This document shows positions 31,551-33,994 of a stretch of 33,994 nucleotides of DNA, piece after piece. Origin of the DNA: Methanogenium sp. (GTDB taxonomy: Archaea; Halobacteriota; Methanomicrobia; Methanomicrobiales; Methanomicrobiaceae). The stretch lies in the NCBI GenBank assembly GCA_030595665.1, contig JAUVCV010000029.1, forward strand, positions 1 to 33,994, written 5' to 3'. The stretch's first letter is position 1, and the number at the start of each line of letters is the position of its first letter. The notes under the pieces were generated by a model. That model was given only the letters and a program-made list of their open reading frames with translations. It had not been told where the DNA came from and made no database searches. The translations under genes and the position numbers were made by a program.

Positions 31551-33260
31551 TCACCACAAAACCGTAATCCGCCCATCTGTCCCCGGCGAAATTGGTGAAT
31601 TCTTCTCAACCTCACCTGCAATGAGATCAATCATAGTAATCTCGGTGGCAAATTTTTTCTCATCAGGAATCTTCTCAAGATTCGTATACCCGTCCCCTCC
31701 GCCGGAGATGTAGTCGGTTATGGCAACAGTGTAGGTATTCTCCATCTCAATCGGCACTACGTCGCCGGAATCTGTCACAACCAACAGATTTTCTATCCTC
31801 TCTCCTGCAGATTTCACGGTATCTGTGTCATAGTCGATGCAGAATGAATCTCCCTTTGTGGTAATATCAAACCTGATACCGGACACCTGCAAAAATCCTC
31901 CCGAAGGTGCCCGCTCATCGCCGGGGCATCCGTCGCCGGTGACGACAAGTGCAGAGGCAGACCTCTCCAGTGTCTCTTTTATTTCACTGCCGGACATCTG
32001 CACCGTTACCATCACCGTTTCATATGGGAAGAGTTCGTTCAGGGTGAGATATGATATCTCACCGGAGGGGATAATGCGGTCGCCCCGTATTGACCCCGAA
32101 TTGATAAGGGCGATATCAACACCGGGGACATTTCCACGGACACTGTCAGCGACATAATCTCCCGCATTCGTCTCCCCTGTTCGAAGTGTCTTCTTCTGAA
32201 CATCAAGAGGAACGGTTGAATACCCGATTCCTTCTGACAGGCTTTCGGTATACTTTGCGTAATACGGTGTGACAAACGATGTTATCTGTTCATCATCCGG
32301 CATACTCTCAGTAATTTCGTATCTCTGAATTGCTGTCCCGGTAACAACACTGTTTTCAATGCTGATGTCAACCGTATCCATCTCTTCGCCGTATTTTCCG
32401 GAATGAACAATGAGTGTCTCTGTGCCGTCACCGGCGGTCACCGTCTCATTCCAGACGAGATGGTCATGGCCACCAATAATAAGATCAATTCCCGGAACCG
32501 ACTCTGCAAGGATAATATCCTCGTCTCTGTCCTGGTGGGTGAGTGCAATGATGATATCTGCCCCATCTTCTTTCAGGGATTTTACCGCCGAATTGCCGAT
32601 TTCAGCCGTGTTATTGTACAATATGACATCATCATCAAGGGCTACAATCTTTTCAAGCTGTGGGGTAACAATTCCAAAAATACCCACCTTTGCGCCTCCG
32701 GCGTCAAGGATGGTATAATCCTTCACGGTATCGTTTAATACGGGATCCGTGAAATCAAGGTTTGCGCAGACAATTGGATACGACGCGTTTGTCGCCCATT
32801 TTTGAAACAGTCCCGTTGAAAAATCAAACGCATGGTTTCCGGGTACGGCTACGTCAACTCCTGCCATTGAATATGCAGTAACCTCCGGAATGCCGGCATA
32901 CCGGTGATAGAAACTCCCCTCACCCAGATCGCCTGCAAACAGATACAGGGTGGTGTCCTTTTCCTCACCAAGTGTGTCTGCGAGTGCACCAATTCTTCCG
33001 ATGCGTGTGCCGGTGTCGCTGTCACTCATTCCAGATATATGACTGTGAATATCAGGTGTCGTTAAAATCCTGATGGTCCCTGAATACGATGAATCAGGGG
33101 AACCGATCTCTTCTCCCGCACCCGTGCTGTTTCCTGTGCTTAATCCTCCAAAAATGCCGCTCGCCACCCCTGTTGAAAGAATCGCCAGAAGGATTACTGC
33201 AATCACCACACATGTGAGAATTATGGCCTGAATATACCATATTTCGGCTGCTCTTTCCAT
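31551..33260 (-). CDS. Membrane-anchored 5'-nucleotidase / metallophosphoesterase (UshA-like)
   Basis: 569 aa. One N-terminal membrane helix (about residues 10-29) leaves the rest outside the cell. Calcineurin-like core (63-310): TTPDIHSH (Asp70, His72), LFAGDLGEG, VPGNHAFDF, ALTHQDRDE and IGGHDHLVW give the two-metal site. A C-terminal substrate-binding domain follows (about 345-560), with NAGDYVADSVRGNVPG, ALINSGSIRGDRIIPSG and YISGGGDGYTN, typical of 5'-nucleotidases. It probably recovers phosphate and nucleosides from external nucleotides. GGTGATA about 6 nt before the ATG is a good ribosome binding site. It is 190 nt downstream of the hsdR promoter region and unrelated to the island. Confidence 0.93.
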   Translation of the reverse strand: MERAAEIWYIQAIILTCVVIAVILLAILSTGVASGIFGGLSTGNSTGAGEEIGSPDSSYSGTIRILTTPDIHSHISGMSDSDTGTRIGRIGALADTLGEEKDTTLYLFAGDLGEGSFYHRYAGIPEVTAYSMAGVDVAVPGNHAFDFSTGLFQKWATNASYPIVCANLDFTDPVLNDTVKDYTILDAGGAKVGIFGIVTPQLEKIVALDDDVILYNNTAEIGNSAVKSLKEDGADIIIALTHQDRDEDIILAESVPGIDLIIGGHDHLVWNETVTAGDGTETLIVHSGKYGEEMDTVDISIENSVVTGTAIQRYEITESMPDDEQITSFVTPYYAKYTESLSEGIGYSTVPLDVQKKTLRTGETNAGDYVADSVRGNVPGVDIALINSGSIRGDRIIPSGEISYLTLNELFPYETVMVTVQMSGSEIKETLERSASALVVTGDGCPGDERAPSGGFLQVSGIRFDITTKGDSFCIDYDTDTVKSAGERIENLLVVTDSGDVVPIEMENTYTVAITDYISGGGDGYTNLEKIPDEKKFATEITMIDLIAGEVEKNSPISPGTDGRITVLW

Positions 33261-33684
33261 TTTATATCACCAAACTGTTACGTTTCCTGATTTATACCTG
33301 AAAGCAACCGGTGCACCCCGCACATGATGCCGGATGACCCGGTGTTCAGAATGAAATCATTCTGCACGTATTTCAAAGATATTTGGGGTGAAGGGAAAAA
33401 AAACAATCAGTTAAATGTATACAGCGGTATTTTTTGGATGTGGAACTGCCTCGTATCAGAGAGTTACGTTTATTCCTGCAGGCATTATTTTTTGGATATC
33501 AGCATGGTGAATGTGTCAGCTGGTAATACTGGATTTTTAAGAGGAATAGGGGGTGCTGCCCGGGCGGAAAGTAAGAAAAGAGGGAACGGGAAATATGCCG
33601 GCATAAAGCTGTTTGAACTCCTGTTTTGGAAATCTCCGTGTTTTACGAAATATCCTTTTTTTAAATCTTGTTTCCGCGTTCTCT
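33261..33684. other. Intergenic region, nothing recognised
   Basis: About 420 bp. A plus-strand frame (33324-33725) and a minus-strand frame (33485-33688) overlap each other and the ABC-2 gene end. Neither looks like protein. It must hold the promoter of the nucleotidase gene at its left side. Confidence 0.4.
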
Positions 33685-33994
33685 TCAAACTGATGCCTTC
33701 CGGAAGAGCAGAGCACCTGCGATGATCATTGCCATGGTAAAGGCCCCGAGGACTGCAAGACAGACAAGGGGGTGGATGGCAGACGTGCCCAGAAGACCGT
33801 AGCGGATACCTTCCACACCATAGGTGAGAGGGTCAATAAGGGTCAGGGGCACCACCCATTCCGGCAGGCTTTCGATGGGGAAAAGAGCCCCGGAAAGACC
33901 GAATATCGGGAAAACCACAAAGTTCATTATGAGCTGGAAACCGTGCATATCTTCCATCTTTGAAGCTATCGCTATGCCAAATGCCGCAAAGCAG
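33685..33994 (-). CDS. ABC-2 type transporter permease, C-terminal part (5' end outside window)
   Basis: About 102 codons open to the right edge. Pattern of ABC-2 exporters of the drug/daunorubicin type: a membrane helix FAAFGIAIASKMEDMHGFQL, then IMNFVVFPIFGLSGALFPIE, the conserved loop SLPEWVVPLTLIDPLTYGVE, the re-entrant GIRYGLLG, and a last helix before LFRKASV. The ATP-binding partner would lie beyond the window. Substrate unknown. Confidence 0.85.
   Translation of the reverse strand, partial: CFAAFGIAIASKMEDMHGFQLIMNFVVFPIFGLSGALFPIESLPEWVVPLTLIDPLTYGVEGIRYGLLGTSAIHPLVCLAVLGAFTMAMIIAGALLFRKASV

Noticed and set aside
33324-33725. Plus-strand 133-codon frame near the right edge
   Set aside because: It overlaps the end of the ABC-2 permease on the other strand and shows no protein features.

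Overview
The window reads as the chromosome of a methanogenic euryarchaeon, most likely of the order Methanomicrobiales. This rests on archaeal gene content and style: a Thi4 with His instead of the sacrificial Cys, a REC-PAS-PAS histidine kinase, a ferredoxin-nitroreductase fusion, TATA-type promoters close to start codons (leaderless or near-leaderless genes) and occasional strong GGAGG ribosome binding sites. The species is not identified, and taxonomy is inferred. No rRNA, tRNA or CRISPR array was seen.

Region by region. 1-1480: the 5' part of a TnpB gene (IS200/IS605 superfamily) running off the left edge, preceded by a hairpin that looks like an element end. 1480-7000: housekeeping or poorly known genes: a SAM methyltransferase divergent from an ATP-grasp protein, a two-subunit permease with an ATGA overlap, two small unknown ORFs, a possible HATPase and a Cys-rich protein. 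7540-7980: decayed gene remnants, including trkA. 7949-11950 (minus strand): a sulfur-handling cluster with DUF1622, two YeeE/YedE half-transporters, a metallo-beta-lactamase/rhodanese protein and a broken SLC13-type permease. 12295-13560: a TPP riboswitch controlling thi4, followed by a wrecked thiE. 13950-18700: ferredoxin-nitroreductase, a sensor kinase and a CPA2 antiporter.

18690-31360 is a defence island. Its frame is a type I restriction-modification system: hsdM at 18694-20151, then hsdS and hsdR at 24887-31357, all on the minus strand. Two kinds of cargo interrupt it. Between hsdR and hsdS, in the same operon with essentially no spacing, sits a 771-aa protein with an N-terminal Mrr-like PD-(D/E)xK nuclease fused to a STAND NTPase of nSTAND3 type, which resembles an Avs-like defence effector. 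Between hsdS and hsdM are an RloC/PrrC-like ABC ATPase with a CxxC hook, two orphan antitoxins (VapB-like and HicB), a wHTH-nucleotidyltransferase with palindromic operators and a truncated partner, and about 1.2 kb of repeat-rich non-coding DNA. The cargo genes and the HsdS recognition domains are visibly AT-richer than the hsdR/hsdM backbone, as expected for repeated horizontal exchange.

31550-33994: a membrane-anchored 5'-nucleotidase-type phosphoesterase and the C-terminal end of an ABC-2 permease running off the right edge.

The strongest candidate for a little-described system is the hsdR / Mrr-nSTAND3 / hsdS operon facing the RloC-like gene. A reasonable reading is layered defence: restriction first, with the STAND nuclease and the putative anticodon nuclease as abortive back-ups. 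That functional link is inference from gene order.
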